DNA of 64,000 nucleotides from Kaistella antarctica (GTDB taxonomy: Bacteria > Bacteroidota > Bacteroidia > Flavobacteriales > Weeksellaceae): positions 248,001 to 312,000 of the forward strand of contig NZ_FOIX01000001.1 in the NCBI RefSeq assembly GCF_900109615.1, written 5' to 3'. The notes below the pieces were generated by a model that saw only the letters and a program-made list of their open reading frames with translations, searched no databases and had not been told where the DNA came from. Position numbers and translations under genes: made by a program. This document shows positions 35,303 through 44,479 of this stretch, piece by piece (position 1 is the stretch's first letter; every line of letters starts with the position of its first letter).

Positions 35303-35981
35303 CGGAGGCAGTTATCCGCAACCGGGCGAGATTTCATTAGCCCATAACGGCGTTTTGTTTCTGGATGAAATGCCGGAATTTAAAAGAACAGTTTTAGAAG
35401 TGATGCGCCAACCTTTGGAAGATCGTGAAGTCACCATTTCCCGAGCAAAATTTACGGTGAATTATCCCGCAAGTTTTATGCTGGTCGCAAGCATGAATCC
35501 TAGCCCCAGCGGATTTTTCCCGGATGATCCAAACAATACCTCGTCTCAATTTGAAATGCAGCGGTATATGAATAAACTTTCTGGGCCACTACTCGACCGA
35601 ATCGACATTCACATCGAAGTGCAAAAAGTAGAATTTGACCAGCTTGCCGACAAACGGAAAGGCGAGCAAAGTGATGAAATTAGGCGTCGGGTTTTGATCG
35701 CGAGGGAAATTCAAACCAATCGATACAAAAATTCCGACATTCATTATAATGCTCAAATGGGCCCTAGAGATATCGAAAAATTCTGCGAACTTGATGAAGC
35801 CTCGAAAACATTGATAAAAACGGCGATGGAAAAATTAAATTTATCCGCTCGAGCTTATGATCGAATTTTAAAAGTTTCTCGGACCATCGCTGATTTGGAA
35901 GAGTCAGAGGTTTTGAATGCTGCTCATATTTCAGAAGCCATCCAATACCGAAGTTTAGACCGGGAATTTTGGAACGTTTAA
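35288..35981 (+). pseudogene. comM: comM/YifB 3' fragment
   Basis: Frame continuous with the 5' fragment after the GA crossover: VALVGGGSYPQPGEISLAHNG, then Walker B LFLDEMPEF, LVASMNPSPSG with the sensor-like Asn, GPLLDRIDIHIEVQ with the Arg-finger region, and SARAYDRILKVSRTIADL of the C-terminal Mg_chelatase_C domain. It has no start codon of its own except a TTG at 35355. Nothing but the island interrupts the gene, so precise excision should restore it. Confidence 0.92.
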
Positions 35982-36026
35982 AAAATTCTTTCGTCTTTAC
36001 TTAATGATAAAAAATAACATTGCTTA

Positions 36027-37136
36027 TTACCTCGCAATGAAAGGTTTGATCATCTTTTTATTTTTTTCTTTAATTTCAAATCCAAGATTGTAAGAAAAAC
36101 CAATACCCAAAGTTTGTTTGAGTTGCAGCTTTTGCATTTGATCATGATCGTAAAGCAAATCTAGACTTATTACCGTAGTGATAAATTTGTTGAACTTGAA
36201 GTTGAGCGTGCCGTTGTATAAAATATCAACTCTTTCAAAATGATTCGCATAATTGCTGAAAAAATTCACTTGATTAACCAAGTTAATATCTTTAAAAAGA
36301 TTGATCCGATAAAGAACATTCACCAAAGCTCCCAGCTCTGAACGAATCGATTGACCGTCTTTTTCTAAACCATATTTACCCGCTTTTTGCAAGTAAGGAT
36401 CATTAACAAAAGTAAACTTGCCATTAACAGGACGGAAAATGACCTGAAAATTTTCATTGGGATTATATAAAACTCCTACCCCTGCATACACATAACCTGG
36501 CGACATAAATCTAGAGATTCGATCTTCAAATGCGGGACTTGGCGTTAAGGTGTAATTATAGCCGGCAGAAAACTGTGACAGAAATTGAAATCCGGTTGAT
36601 AAATAAAAGTTTTTCCCAATATCATAACCGTAGTTAGTCATAATATTAATGTAATCTTCTGTTTTCCGTGATGCTTCGCCCCGTGTAGAAACAAACCCAT
36701 AACCCAATTGCACATTACTATCTAAAAAATGTTTTCTATTTTTATAGCTCAAATTATAGTTTATTTTCCCGATAACGCCGATATTATTATTTCCGCCAGA
36801 ATTCCAGTTTGAAAATGAAGACTGATTGAAAACGAGATTATTTTGACCGTGATAAAACCATTTAATAGGATCCTTCATTTGAAGCAAATTGTAAGGAGTT
36901 ACAGGAATCTCTTCATCTGCCTTCACCACACCAACACGATCATAAACGATAATGGTATCTTTAAAAACGACTTTAAAATTCTCAAATCTAGGATTGGCTA
37001 AGCTGTCTAAATCTAATGCAGTCGCATCCCATCTTTGCTGTGAGATCGAATCAATCTCGGCTAACACCCTTTTTTCTTTTTGCGAAAAAAGAGCCATTGA
37101 AATAAAAAGTAAAATAAAGGCGCACAAGTTTCTCAT
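36027..37136 (-). CDS. DUF3078 family protein
   Basis: I use the ATG at 37136, which puts the signal peptide (CAFILLFISMALFSQ) at the N-terminus; the longer frame adds eight residues. About 369 residues. The segment WFYHGQNNLVFNQSSFSNWNSGGNN and the later beta-strand pattern with many aromatic residues are typical of DUF3078, a Bacteroidota family thought to form an outer-membrane beta-barrel. Function is not known. It ends 45 bases after the comM stop on the opposite strand. Confidence 0.83.
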   Translation of the reverse strand: MRNLCAFILLFISMALFSQKEKRVLAEIDSISQQRWDATALDLDSLANPRFENFKVVFKDTIIVYDRVGVVKADEEIPVTPYNLLQMKDPIKWFYHGQNNLVFNQSSFSNWNSGGNNNIGVIGKINYNLSYKNRKHFLDSNVQLGYGFVSTRGEASRKTEDYINIMTNYGYDIGKNFYLSTGFQFLSQFSAGYNYTLTPSPAFEDRISRFMSPGYVYAGVGVLYNPNENFQVIFRPVNGKFTFVNDPYLQKAGKYGLEKDGQSIRSELGALVNVLYRINLFKDINLVNQVNFFSNYANHFERVDILYNGTLNFKFNKFITTVISLDLLYDHDQMQKLQLKQTLGIGFSYNLGFEIKEKNKKMIKPFIAR

Positions 37137-37286
37137 AGTCGGCAAATTTAAGACAAACAAACAATTTACAAAAACACATTCTGCATTGTTTCACGCATTT
37201 TGTCTGATTTTAATTACTTTTATATAAAGTCTTAGCCATATTTGCTTATTAATAATTTTGGTCAACGTTTTGTCAAAAACTAATTC

Positions 37287-38057
37287 ATGCTCAAAAATCA
37301 TTTTAATTTCAACGCCGTACTTTACGCAGCTCTTATGGTTGCGGCGATGTGGTTAGGATTTTTATTACAGTATTTAGGCTTATTTACAGGCTGTTCTGGA
37401 GCAATCGTGCCGCTCAGTCCGTATGGTTTGAAGGGAATTTTTCTGTCTCCTTTTCTTCATGGAAGTTTAGAACATATATTTGGAAATTCAGTTCCTATTT
37501 TTGTGCTCATATTTCTCCTTTTCCAATTTTACCCTTTTATTGCAAAGAAAGTATTTTTGTTAGGTTGGATTTTAACCGGCTTTTTAGTTTGGCTTTTACC
37601 GCCGATTGATATTTATACGGGTGAATTTAATACAGTTTGTATTATTGGCGCAAGCGGAATCGTTTACGTTCTCGCCTTTTTTCTCTTTTTTAGCGGTGTC
37701 TTTCGCTGGAACATGAAATTCTTAACCGTGTCTATGGTTGTTGCGTTGTATTACGGAAGTTTAATTTGGGGAGTGATGCCTGAGGAACTTTTCTCTCAGT
37801 TACCAGAACCAAGCAGAATTTCCTGGCAGTCGCATTTATCGGGTGCGGTTATTGGAATTTTAATGGCCTTTATATTCCGAAAATCAGGCGAGAGAAAAGT
37901 GAAATTTATCTGGGAATTTCCGAATTATTATAGCGAAAAAGACGACAAGCTTTGGCAAGAATACAAAGAGAATCATCCAGAAGATTTTTTAGAACTCCCT
38001 TATAAAAAGAAAGAAAATGTTTGGGAGCGGCTAGATGAACTCCGTAAAAACGAATAA
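37287..38057 (+). CDS. Rhomboid family intramembrane serine protease
   Basis: A 256-residue membrane protein with about six hydrophobic segments. FLSPFLHGSLEHIFGN is the L1/TM2 His-Asn motif, IGASGIVYVLAFF has the GxSG with the catalytic Ser, and WQSHLSGAVIG has the catalytic His of the last helix. A hydrophilic C-tail of about 55 residues follows. It cleaves within or near membrane helices; substrate unknown. Confidence 0.88.
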   Translation: MLKNHFNFNAVLYAALMVAAMWLGFLLQYLGLFTGCSGAIVPLSPYGLKGIFLSPFLHGSLEHIFGNSVPIFVLIFLLFQFYPFIAKKVFLLGWILTGFLVWLLPPIDIYTGEFNTVCIIGASGIVYVLAFFLFFSGVFRWNMKFLTVSMVVALYYGSLIWGVMPEELFSQLPEPSRISWQSHLSGAVIGILMAFIFRKSGERKVKFIWEFPNYYSEKDDKLWQEYKENHPEDFLELPYKKKENVWERLDELRKNE

Positions 38058-38064
38058 ATTTCAA

Positions 38065-38072
38065 TACTTTTG
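38065..38072 (+). promoter_or_regulatory. -7 box of dprA
   Basis: TACTTTTG fits TAnnTTTG, 13 bases before the ATG. Confidence 0.4.
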
Positions 38073-38085
38073 ATAAAACATTTTC

Positions 38086-39195
38086 ATGCGTTCCGAAGAA
38101 AACCTTTACGCTATCGCACTGCGCCACTGCCCTTTAGTCGGAGATGTAATCTTCCGGAAATTGGTCAATGAAGTAGGATCGGCCAAAGAAGTTTGGGATC
38201 TTTCAAAGTCGGGATTGCATAATATTTTCGGAATTGGAAAAAAGATTGCAATAGAAATTGGTAACGCTGAGCATTTAAAATTTGCTGAGAAAGAAATTGC
38301 CTTTTGTGAGAAAAACAATATCAGAATAAACCTGCGTCATCTTGGTGATTTGCCAGAGCTCTTAAATGAATGCGACGACGCTCCCGCTATCCTCTACCAA
38401 AAAGGGGATTTCGATTCCTCTAAGAAAGCAATCAGTATCGTGGGAACCAGAAATATATCCTCTTACGGGAAACAGTTTATTCAGGATTTTTTAAAGGAGA
38501 TTAAAGGCGAGAGGATAATGACTATTAGCGGCTTAGCATTAGGTGCAGACGCTGAAGTTCATGAAGTTTCTTTGCAAAATAAGATTGCCACAGTTGCAGT
38601 TCTCGCCCATGGTTTTCACACCCTCTATCCATCCAGAAATAGAAAGCTCTCTCACAAAATACTCGACGAAAATGGAGTGTTATTCACCGAATTCAATTCT
38701 TCTCAAAAACCAGATCGCGAGAATTTTATTCAGAGAAACCGCGTTATTGCAGGTTTGGCTCCAGCAACAATTGTAGTCGAAACCGCTTTTGGAGGAGGAT
38801 CGATCAGTACCGCAACTTTTGCAAATAATTATAACAGGGAAGTTTACGCTTTGCCTGGAAGAATTGATGAGAAATATAGCCAAGGTTGTAATCAACTCAT
38901 TCACCAAAATAAAGCCGCGGTGATTTCAACCATTTCGTCACTCATCGAACAACTTGGTTTTAACAAAGAGTTGGAAAAGACAGGTAGTCTTTTCCCTATT
39001 TCTGAAATAAAGGTGCTTCTGCCAGAACATCAGCAAAATCTTCTTAATACTTTAGATAAAAAAATTCCTCTGTCCCTGGACGAAATTTCTCAACGGTTGG
39101 AAATCCCAACATATAAAATTTTACCAGACTTGCTTCAACTCGAAATTCTAGGTTATATAAAAGCCCTTTCTGGCCGACAATATCTTTCTCTCTGA
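38086..39195 (+). CDS. dprA: DNA-processing protein DprA (Smf)
   Basis: A 369-residue cytosolic protein that binds incoming ssDNA and loads RecA in natural transformation. N-terminal HhH/SAM-like part (GDVIFRKLVNEVG, GIGKKIAIEIG), Rossmann-like core with ISIVGTRNISSYGKQF, SGLALGADAEVHEVSL, VLAHGFHTLYP and AFGGGSISTATFANNYNR, and a winged-helix C-terminus (LSLDEISQRLEIPTYKI). Intact, in contrast to the comM fragment 2 kb upstream. Confidence 0.92.
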   Translation: MRSEENLYAIALRHCPLVGDVIFRKLVNEVGSAKEVWDLSKSGLHNIFGIGKKIAIEIGNAEHLKFAEKEIAFCEKNNIRINLRHLGDLPELLNECDDAPAILYQKGDFDSSKKAISIVGTRNISSYGKQFIQDFLKEIKGERIMTISGLALGADAEVHEVSLQNKIATVAVLAHGFHTLYPSRNRKLSHKILDENGVLFTEFNSSQKPDRENFIQRNRVIAGLAPATIVVETAFGGGSISTATFANNYNREVYALPGRIDEKYSQGCNQLIHQNKAAVISTISSLIEQLGFNKELEKTGSLFPISEIKVLLPEHQQNLLNTLDKKIPLSLDEISQRLEIPTYKILPDLLQLEILGYIKALSGRQYLSL

Positions 39196-39349
39196 TATTT
39201 TTACATTCTTAAAAATTTAGCAATATTCGATTAATATTCAATTTTTAATATTTTTACTCTTTCTTTTATGAATTTAATAAAAATAATCTGTAATTTTATT
39301 AATAATTCAATAATATTTAAAGTTTTTATTGTAAGTTCTGAAAATTGAC

Positions 39350-39357
39350 TAAATTTG
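39350..39357 (+). promoter_or_regulatory. Promoter -7 box of gdhA
   Basis: TAAATTTG at 39350-39357, with TTG at 39329-39331 about 18 bases upstream as a -33 candidate; the leader is 22 bases. Confidence 0.5.
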
Positions 39358-39379
39358 TTAGTAATAATTCTCATTTCTT

Positions 39380-40738
39380 ATGGAACACTACAACGTAGAG
39401 CAGAAAATTCAGGAATTTATCGCAAATATTGAAGCGAGAAATCCAAATGAACCCGAGTTCTTACAGGCCGTAAAAGAAGTTGCTTCCACAGTGATTCCTT
39501 TTATTGCAACTCGCAAAGAATACAATGGAATGAAACTTTTGGAACGGATGGCAGAGCCAGAAAGAACCATTATTTTCCGTGTTCCTTGGGTTGATGACGC
39601 CGGTGAAATCCAGGTGAACAGAGGATTTAGAATTCAAATGAACTCGGCGATTGGTCCTTATAAAGGGGGAATTCGTTTTCATCCAACTGTAAATTTATCG
39701 GTTCTAAAATTTCTAGCTTTTGAACAAACCTTCAAGAATTCCTTAACTACGCTTCCTATGGGCGGTGGAAAAGGAGGAGCAGATTTTGACCCTCAAGGAA
39801 AATCAAATATGGAAGTGATGCGTTTTTGTCAGGCATTTATGACAGAAATGTGTAAATATATCGGCCCAGAAACTGATGTGCCTGCGGGAGACATTGGCGT
39901 TGGAGCCAGAGAAGTTGGCTATTTATTCGGTCAATACAAAAAAATTAGAAATGAATTTACTGGCGTTTTAACTGGTAAAGGTTTGGCTTACGGCGGTTCA
40001 TTAATCCGTCCCGAAGCTACAGGATACGGCGTTGTCTATTTTTGTGAGCAAATGCTAAGAACAATTGGTCAGGAGATTAAAGGTAAAACTTTCGTGGTAT
40101 CTGGTTTCGGAAATGTTGCCTGGGGCGTTGTGAAAAAAGTAAACGAATTAGGCGGTAAAGTATTAACGATTTCGGGACCTGATGGTTATGTATATGATGA
40201 AGATGGAATCTCTGGCGACAAAGTTGATTATTTATTACAACTTCGCGCATCTGGAAATAACAGAGCGGAAGATTTCGTGAAAAAATTCCCGAGTGCAAAA
40301 TTCTATGCAGGAAAACGTCCGTGGGATGTAAAATGTGATGTAGCGATTCCAGCTGCAACACAGAATGAATTATTCTTGGAAGATGCTCAGGCTTTGGTTG
40401 CTAACGGTGTCTTATGTATTACGGAGGCTGCCAACATGCCTTCCACTTTGGATGCGATTAATTATTTCTTAGACAGCAAAGTTTTATTTTCTCCAGGAAA
40501 AGCATCGAACGCTGGTGGTGTAGCAACATCTGGTTTAGAAATGACTCAAAATTCAATTCGTTTGAACTGGTCGTCTGAAGAGGTTGACGCAAGACTGAAA
40601 GAAATTATGATCGGCATTCATAAAGCTTGCAGAGACTATGGTAAAGAAGAAGATGGCTACGTAAATTACGTGAAAGGTGCGAATATCGCAGGCTTCGTGA
40701 AAGTTGCCGAAGCAATGTTAGCCCAAGGTGTCGTATAA
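39380..40738 (+). CDS. gdhA: NADP-type glutamate dehydrogenase
   Basis: A 452-residue hexameric enzyme that aminates 2-oxoglutarate to glutamate with NADPH. The catalytic lysines lie in PMGGGKGGADFDPQGKS, the substrate segment RPEATGYG follows, and the Rossmann loop FVVSGFGNVAWG binds the cofactor. Length (about 450) and sequence match the NADP-dependent biosynthetic class. It stands alone with its own promoter and terminator. Together with glutamine synthetase III at 56812 it covers ammonia assimilation. Confidence 0.94.
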   Translation: MEHYNVEQKIQEFIANIEARNPNEPEFLQAVKEVASTVIPFIATRKEYNGMKLLERMAEPERTIIFRVPWVDDAGEIQVNRGFRIQMNSAIGPYKGGIRFHPTVNLSVLKFLAFEQTFKNSLTTLPMGGGKGGADFDPQGKSNMEVMRFCQAFMTEMCKYIGPETDVPAGDIGVGAREVGYLFGQYKKIRNEFTGVLTGKGLAYGGSLIRPEATGYGVVYFCEQMLRTIGQEIKGKTFVVSGFGNVAWGVVKKVNELGGKVLTISGPDGYVYDEDGISGDKVDYLLQLRASGNNRAEDFVKKFPSAKFYAGKRPWDVKCDVAIPAATQNELFLEDAQALVANGVLCITEAANMPSTLDAINYFLDSKVLFSPGKASNAGGVATSGLEMTQNSIRLNWSSEEVDARLKEIMIGIHKACRDYGKEEDGYVNYVKGANIAGFVKVAEAMLAQGVV

Positions 40739-40744
40739 AAATAG

Positions 40745-40771
40745 AAGCCAGAGTTCACCTCTGGCTTTTTT
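40745..40771 (+). terminator. Terminator of gdhA
   Basis: AAGCCAGAG / CTCTGGCTT stem with a five-base loop and a T run. Confidence 0.8.
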
Positions 40772-40817
40772 CATAAAACCTGTCCCGGGTCAATGGGAAA
40801 AAGTAAAGTGAAAGGAT

Positions 40818-40846
40818 AAAAAGCATTGAATACTCAATGCTTTTTA
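40818..40846. terminator. Second, bidirectional hairpin between gdhA and the 103-aa gene
   Basis: Perfect 12-base stem AAAAAGCATTGA / TCAATGCTTTTT with an ATAC loop; it can serve both strands, mainly the minus-strand gene at 40886. Confidence 0.7.
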
Positions 40847-40885
40847 TTTTTATTTCGGTGGATAACTTATTATCTTTTCAACGGT

Positions 40886-41197
40886 CTACCCTTTCATAAC
40901 AGGTTGAGTATTGAGCGTATCCTCGGTAGCTTTCGCATCGTCATTATTTTTCATTTTCATTTGCTCTTCTTTTTTACGATCATCAGCTTTGATTTCTTTT
41001 TTCTCGGTTTTCATCATCTCCTCTTCCTTCTTCATTTCCTCTTCCGTCATCATTTCTGTGGATTGCACCTTCGCATCTGATTTTTTCAGAGTCGCCGTTT
41101 TTGGCGCTTTTTGCAATTTCGTTGCCTCTTTTTCCTGAGCAGTTGCAAAGGTAATTCCGGCCGCTAAAAACACGATTGCTAACATTGATTTTTTCAT
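40886..41197 (-). CDS. Small exported Lys/Glu/Met-rich protein
   Basis: A 103-residue protein with a clean signal peptide (LAIVFLAAGITFATAQ), followed by a low-complexity charged stretch of Glu, Lys and Met runs (for example EEEMKKEEEMMK). The mature part should be one long helix. No family call. The biased composition makes database matches unreliable. Confidence 0.6.
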   Translation of the reverse strand: MKKSMLAIVFLAAGITFATAQEKEATKLQKAPKTATLKKSDAKVQSTEMMTEEEMKKEEEMMKTEKKEIKADDRKKEEQMKMKNNDDAKATEDTLNTQPVMKG

Positions 41198-41300
41198 AAT
41201 GATATTTTTTTTTGTTTAATACAGAACAATAACGCAAAAATAAAATTATCTGCACTTACGCTAACAAAGTTTAACGAACTTTAATATAATTTAAGAATCT

Positions 41301-41792
41301 TTATTTTTTATCTAAATTCTTTTGAAGACGTTCAACAAATTCAAAGGCTGCTGGACAAATAAATGTATTTTGCAAGGTTAGATTGTTAATTTGATAAATC
41401 TTTTTTCGGTCTGTATGCGGAAATTCTCTACAAGCTTTCGGGCGTATCTCATAGATTGAACAGGAGTTGTCTTCATTTAAAAACCAGCATGGCAGACTTT
41501 GCAAGACCTGATCTTGATCCTCATCAGTGCGTAGGAATTTATCTTCAAATTCGGCAACTTTCATTTTAAAATGCTTGGAAATTCGCTCTACATCTTTTGG
41601 TGTAAAAAGCGGCCCGGTTGTTTTGCAGCAGTTGGCGCATTGCAAACAATCTATTTTCTGGAAGACTTCGGTATGAGTTTCCTGAACTTTGTAATCCAGA
41701 TTTTTAGGAGGTTTCTTTTTCAAACTCTCCAAAAACTTTTTGTGTTCTTTTTGTTTTTGAAGCGCCTGAGTTTTGTAGAATTCTAAATTCAT
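41301..41792 (-). CDS. YkgJ family cysteine cluster protein
   Basis: A 163-residue protein. CLQCANCCKTTGPLFTPKD has the CxxCxxCC part of the cluster and further Cys follow in PCWF, NSCSIYEIRP, ACREFP and FICPAAF. The family (formerly UPF0153) is thought to bind a metal or Fe-S cluster; its function is not established. It has no operon partner. Confidence 0.85.
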   Translation of the reverse strand: MNLEFYKTQALQKQKEHKKFLESLKKKPPKNLDYKVQETHTEVFQKIDCLQCANCCKTTGPLFTPKDVERISKHFKMKVAEFEDKFLRTDEDQDQVLQSLPCWFLNEDNSCSIYEIRPKACREFPHTDRKKIYQINNLTLQNTFICPAAFEFVERLQKNLDKK

Positions 41793-41848
41793 TTTACAAA
41801 AGTAGGTGAATTTCTTTTTTAAATTAAAACTTTGTAAAGGTGCAAAAT

Positions 41849-41950
41849 CTGCGGCCGTGATAGTAGTGGTTACCCCGCAAGGAGCCGGCGGAACGAAGTG
41901 GAGCAGGCGACTGAGGAGTAGGAACGGATAGCACGAATTGTCCGCCCAAA
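41849..41950 (-). repeat. Dispersed intergenic repeat, related copy C
   Basis: On the minus strand it reads TTTGGGCGGAC, TATCCGTTCC, GCCTGCTCCACTTCG and CTCCTTGCGGGG. It shares the opening (TTTGGGCG), a TATCCG block and the CTTCGTT-rich centre with copies A and B, but is more diverged. GC-rich relative to its surroundings. Confidence 0.4.
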
Positions 41951-41995
41951 TAAAAAATAATGATTGCAGTCATAATCGTGTGGTTAAATTTTGCC

Positions 41996-42003
41996 TAATT
42001 TTG
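41996..42003 (+). promoter_or_regulatory. -7-like box just before the haemoglobin gene
   Basis: TAATTTTG fits TAnnTTTG but ends only four bases before the ATG at 42008, so the transcript would be nearly leaderless, or the match is fortuitous. Confidence 0.3.
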
Positions 42004-42007
42004 ACCT

Positions 42008-42391
42008 ATGAAAAATTTGGAGACGCGACAGGATATTGAGGATTTAGTGAACCGTTTTTACGATAAAGTACAATCGGACGACACGATTGGTTTCTTCTTC
42101 AACGACGTGGCAAAGGTGGATTGGGATCATCACTTACCAAAAATGTATTCTTTCTGGGAAACTCTTTTGTTTGGTCAAATTTCATACAAAGGAAATCCAA
42201 TGGCCGTTCATTTCCCGATTAACGCTGAAGTGCCCATGGAGAAAGCTCATTTTGAACATTGGGTTAAATTATGGACGGCAACCATTGAAGAAAACTTCGT
42301 AGGTGAAATGGCAGAAATGGCTATTTATAAAGCCACGAATATTGCCAACTTAATGAGTCACAAAATGGAAGTTGCGAGAAGGGTTCGTTAG
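42008..42391 (+). CDS. Group III truncated haemoglobin
   Basis: A 127-residue 2-on-2 globin. IEDLVNRFYDKV covers helix B with the B10-region Tyr, WETLLFG the E helix region, and HFEHWVKLWTATIEENF carries the proximal His of helix F. Group III globins bind O2 and may protect against NO or peroxide. No partner genes adjoin it. Confidence 0.87.
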   Translation: MKNLETRQDIEDLVNRFYDKVQSDDTIGFFFNDVAKVDWDHHLPKMYSFWETLLFGQISYKGNPMAVHFPINAEVPMEKAHFEHWVKLWTATIEENFVGEMAEMAIYKATNIANLMSHKMEVARRVR

Positions 42392-42425
42392 AAGAAATAA
42401 TTTTTATTTTAAAGAAAGGACGCTA

Positions 42426-43145
42426 TCAAATTTTGGAATGTAAATAATCCTGACGAAGATTTTCATCCAGCCGTTCAATCGCATACCGAAGCGTAGTTCT
42501 GGGCATTTCTAGATAGTGAAGGTTTAAATAATCTAAAAGTTCTTGCTCATCTTTTTTTCCCATTTCCCGTAAAAGCCAACCATTTGCTTTGTGCATTAAA
42601 TCGTGTTCGTGGTTTAGGTTTTTGATTACTAACTTTTTAAGCAAATCAAAAGAAGCTTTTTTCACATGAAACATGGTGGAAACTACGGCAATTCTTTTGC
42701 TCCACAGATTTTCTTCCTCGGCCAAGTTTAAGAGAATGGAGTCGTCTTGAATTTCAAAACAGTATCTGCCTAAAATTTTGTAGCAAGACGTATCAACCAA
42801 ATCCCAATTATTAACTTGATGTTTATTGGATAAATAAAAATCTACTAAATGTTTCTTCTGTTGAAGATCCTTTGACTGCTCAAATTTTGAAACCAAAATC
42901 AATAAGGCACAGTGACGGTATTCATGAATGGGTGAATCGATGAGTGTCTGTAATTCTGCTAAGGAAACTTTATCTCTGAATTCTTTGGCAACAAGCCGAA
43001 GATTAGGAACGGTGACGCCAATAAATTGGTCGCCTTCTGCATATTCTCCTTTTCCGGTTTTAAAAAATCTTTGTTGAATTTCTCTCTTGTCTAGATTAGA
43101 TAAGCTTTGTAAATGCTTTTCTATTTGTGAAACAATTGCGGCCAT
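42426..43145 (-). CDS. DNA alkylation repair protein, AlkD-like
   Basis: A 239-residue protein of HEAT-like helix pairs. FIGVTVPNLRLVAKEF and IHEYRHCALLILVSKFEQ, then NNWDLVDTSCYKILG and RIAVVSTMFHVK, are the conserved helices of the AlkC/AlkD superfamily, which excises alkylated bases without base flipping. It follows hflX by six bases on the same strand, so they form an operon. Confidence 0.87.
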   Translation of the reverse strand: MAAIVSQIEKHLQSLSNLDKREIQQRFFKTGKGEYAEGDQFIGVTVPNLRLVAKEFRDKVSLAELQTLIDSPIHEYRHCALLILVSKFEQSKDLQQKKHLVDFYLSNKHQVNNWDLVDTSCYKILGRYCFEIQDDSILLNLAEEENLWSKRIAVVSTMFHVKKASFDLLKKLVIKNLNHEHDLMHKANGWLLREMGKKDEQELLDYLNLHYLEMPRTTLRYAIERLDENLRQDYLHSKI

Positions 43146-43151
43146 TCAAAA

Positions 43152-44378
43152 TTATTCCGTCAGATTTTCATTCTCTTCGTCATGATATTCGAATAAGAAA
43201 TCATTGTACGGGAATCGGGCAATGTGAATTTTCAAAACCTCATCGTAAATCATTTTTTTCATTTCGGGGAAATTTTCTTTATTTAAGGCTGAAATAAAGA
43301 CCGTGGGATATTGTGATTTCGACATCCAGGTTTTCATCCATTCTTCCAGAGAAATATTTTTTCTGGATTCTGGTGTTAAATCATCTTCCTCTTTTTTCTC
43401 GTAAGCGAACGCGTCAATTTTATTAAAAACCATAATCATTGGTTTTTGATGCGCGTTTATTTCCATTAATGTTTGATTCACAGAATTAACTTGGTCTTCA
43501 AAACTTTCATGCGAGATATCGACCACGTGAATTAATAAGTCTGCTTCGCGAACTTCATCTAAAGTTGATTTAAAACTTTCTACCAATTGCGTCGGTAATT
43601 TTCTAATGAATCCAACTGTATCGGTTAACAAGAAGGGTAGGTTGCCGATCACCACTTTTCTGACGGTGGTATCTAAAGTCGCAAATAATTTATCTTCAGC
43701 AAAAACATCAGACTTAGAAATGGCGTTCATCAAAGTTGATTTTCCAACATTGGTGTAACCAACCAAAGCGACACGAACCATTTTTCCTCGGTTTTGTCTT
43801 TGTGTCGCCATTTGCTTATCTATTGTTTTCAGTTTCTCCTTTAATAAGGTGATTCTGTCGCGAATAATCCTTCTATCCGTTTCAATTTCTGTTTCCCCAG
43901 GACCACGCATTCCGATTCCCCCTTTTTGCTTATCCAGGTGAGACCACATTTTACTCAATCTTGGGAGTAAGTATTGATATTGAGCTAGTTCCACCTGGGT
44001 TCTGGCGTAAGAGGTTTGGGCTCTTTGGGCGAAGATGTCGAGAATTAAATTGGTTCTGTCGAGAATTTTAACGTCTTCCATTTCCTTCCCAAGATTTTTC
44101 AATTGAGAAGGTGAAAGTTCATCATCGAAAATGACGGTTCCTATATTATTTGATTTTACGTATTCCTTGATTTCTTGCGCTTTACCGCTCCCAATAAAAG
44201 TTTTGGGATCCTGTTGCGTCAGTTTTTGAATAAATCTTTTGTCAACGGATGCGCCGGCAGTTAAAGCCAAGAATTCTAATTCATCAAGATATTCATCCAG
44301 TTTTTCTTCACTTTGATTTTGAGTAACTAAGCCGACTAACACGGCCTTTTCGTATTGGTGTTCTTTTTTGTCTAACAT
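43152..44378 (-). CDS. hflX: GTPase HflX
   Basis: A 408-residue ribosome-associated GTPase that splits stalled ribosomes under stress. N-terminal HflX domain (FDDELSPSQLKNL, and the glycine-rich RGPGETEIETDRR) and the G domain with G1 GYTNVGKST, G3 DTVGFI and G4 NKID. A coiled coil lies between. It precedes the AlkD-like gene. A -7 box (TATCTTTG on the minus strand, 44401-44408) sits 23 bases upstream. Confidence 0.92.
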   Translation of the reverse strand: MLDKKEHQYEKAVLVGLVTQNQSEEKLDEYLDELEFLALTAGASVDKRFIQKLTQQDPKTFIGSGKAQEIKEYVKSNNIGTVIFDDELSPSQLKNLGKEMEDVKILDRTNLILDIFAQRAQTSYARTQVELAQYQYLLPRLSKMWSHLDKQKGGIGMRGPGETEIETDRRIIRDRITLLKEKLKTIDKQMATQRQNRGKMVRVALVGYTNVGKSTLMNAISKSDVFAEDKLFATLDTTVRKVVIGNLPFLLTDTVGFIRKLPTQLVESFKSTLDEVREADLLIHVVDISHESFEDQVNSVNQTLMEINAHQKPMIMVFNKIDAFAYEKKEEDDLTPESRKNISLEEWMKTWMSKSQYPTVFISALNKENFPEMKKMIYDEVLKIHIARFPYNDFLFEYHDEENENLTE

Positions 44379-44400
44379 AAATTTCCTTTCGGCATTTGTA

Positions 44401-44408
44401 CAAAGATA
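44401..44408 (-). promoter_or_regulatory. -7 box of the hflX operon
   Basis: On the minus strand it reads TATCTTTG, fitting TAnnTTTG. Confidence 0.4.
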
Positions 44409-44479
44409 ATACTTTGAGTTTCATCACTGAAAAATCTCAGCTGAAATAATCTGAGACTCTAACTACTGTTTATAAATTC

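Noticed and set aside
40911..41138. Plus-strand frame opposite the 103-aa exported protein
   Set aside because: A Ser/Phe-rich shadow of a Lys/Glu-rich gene with a clear signal peptide on the other strand.
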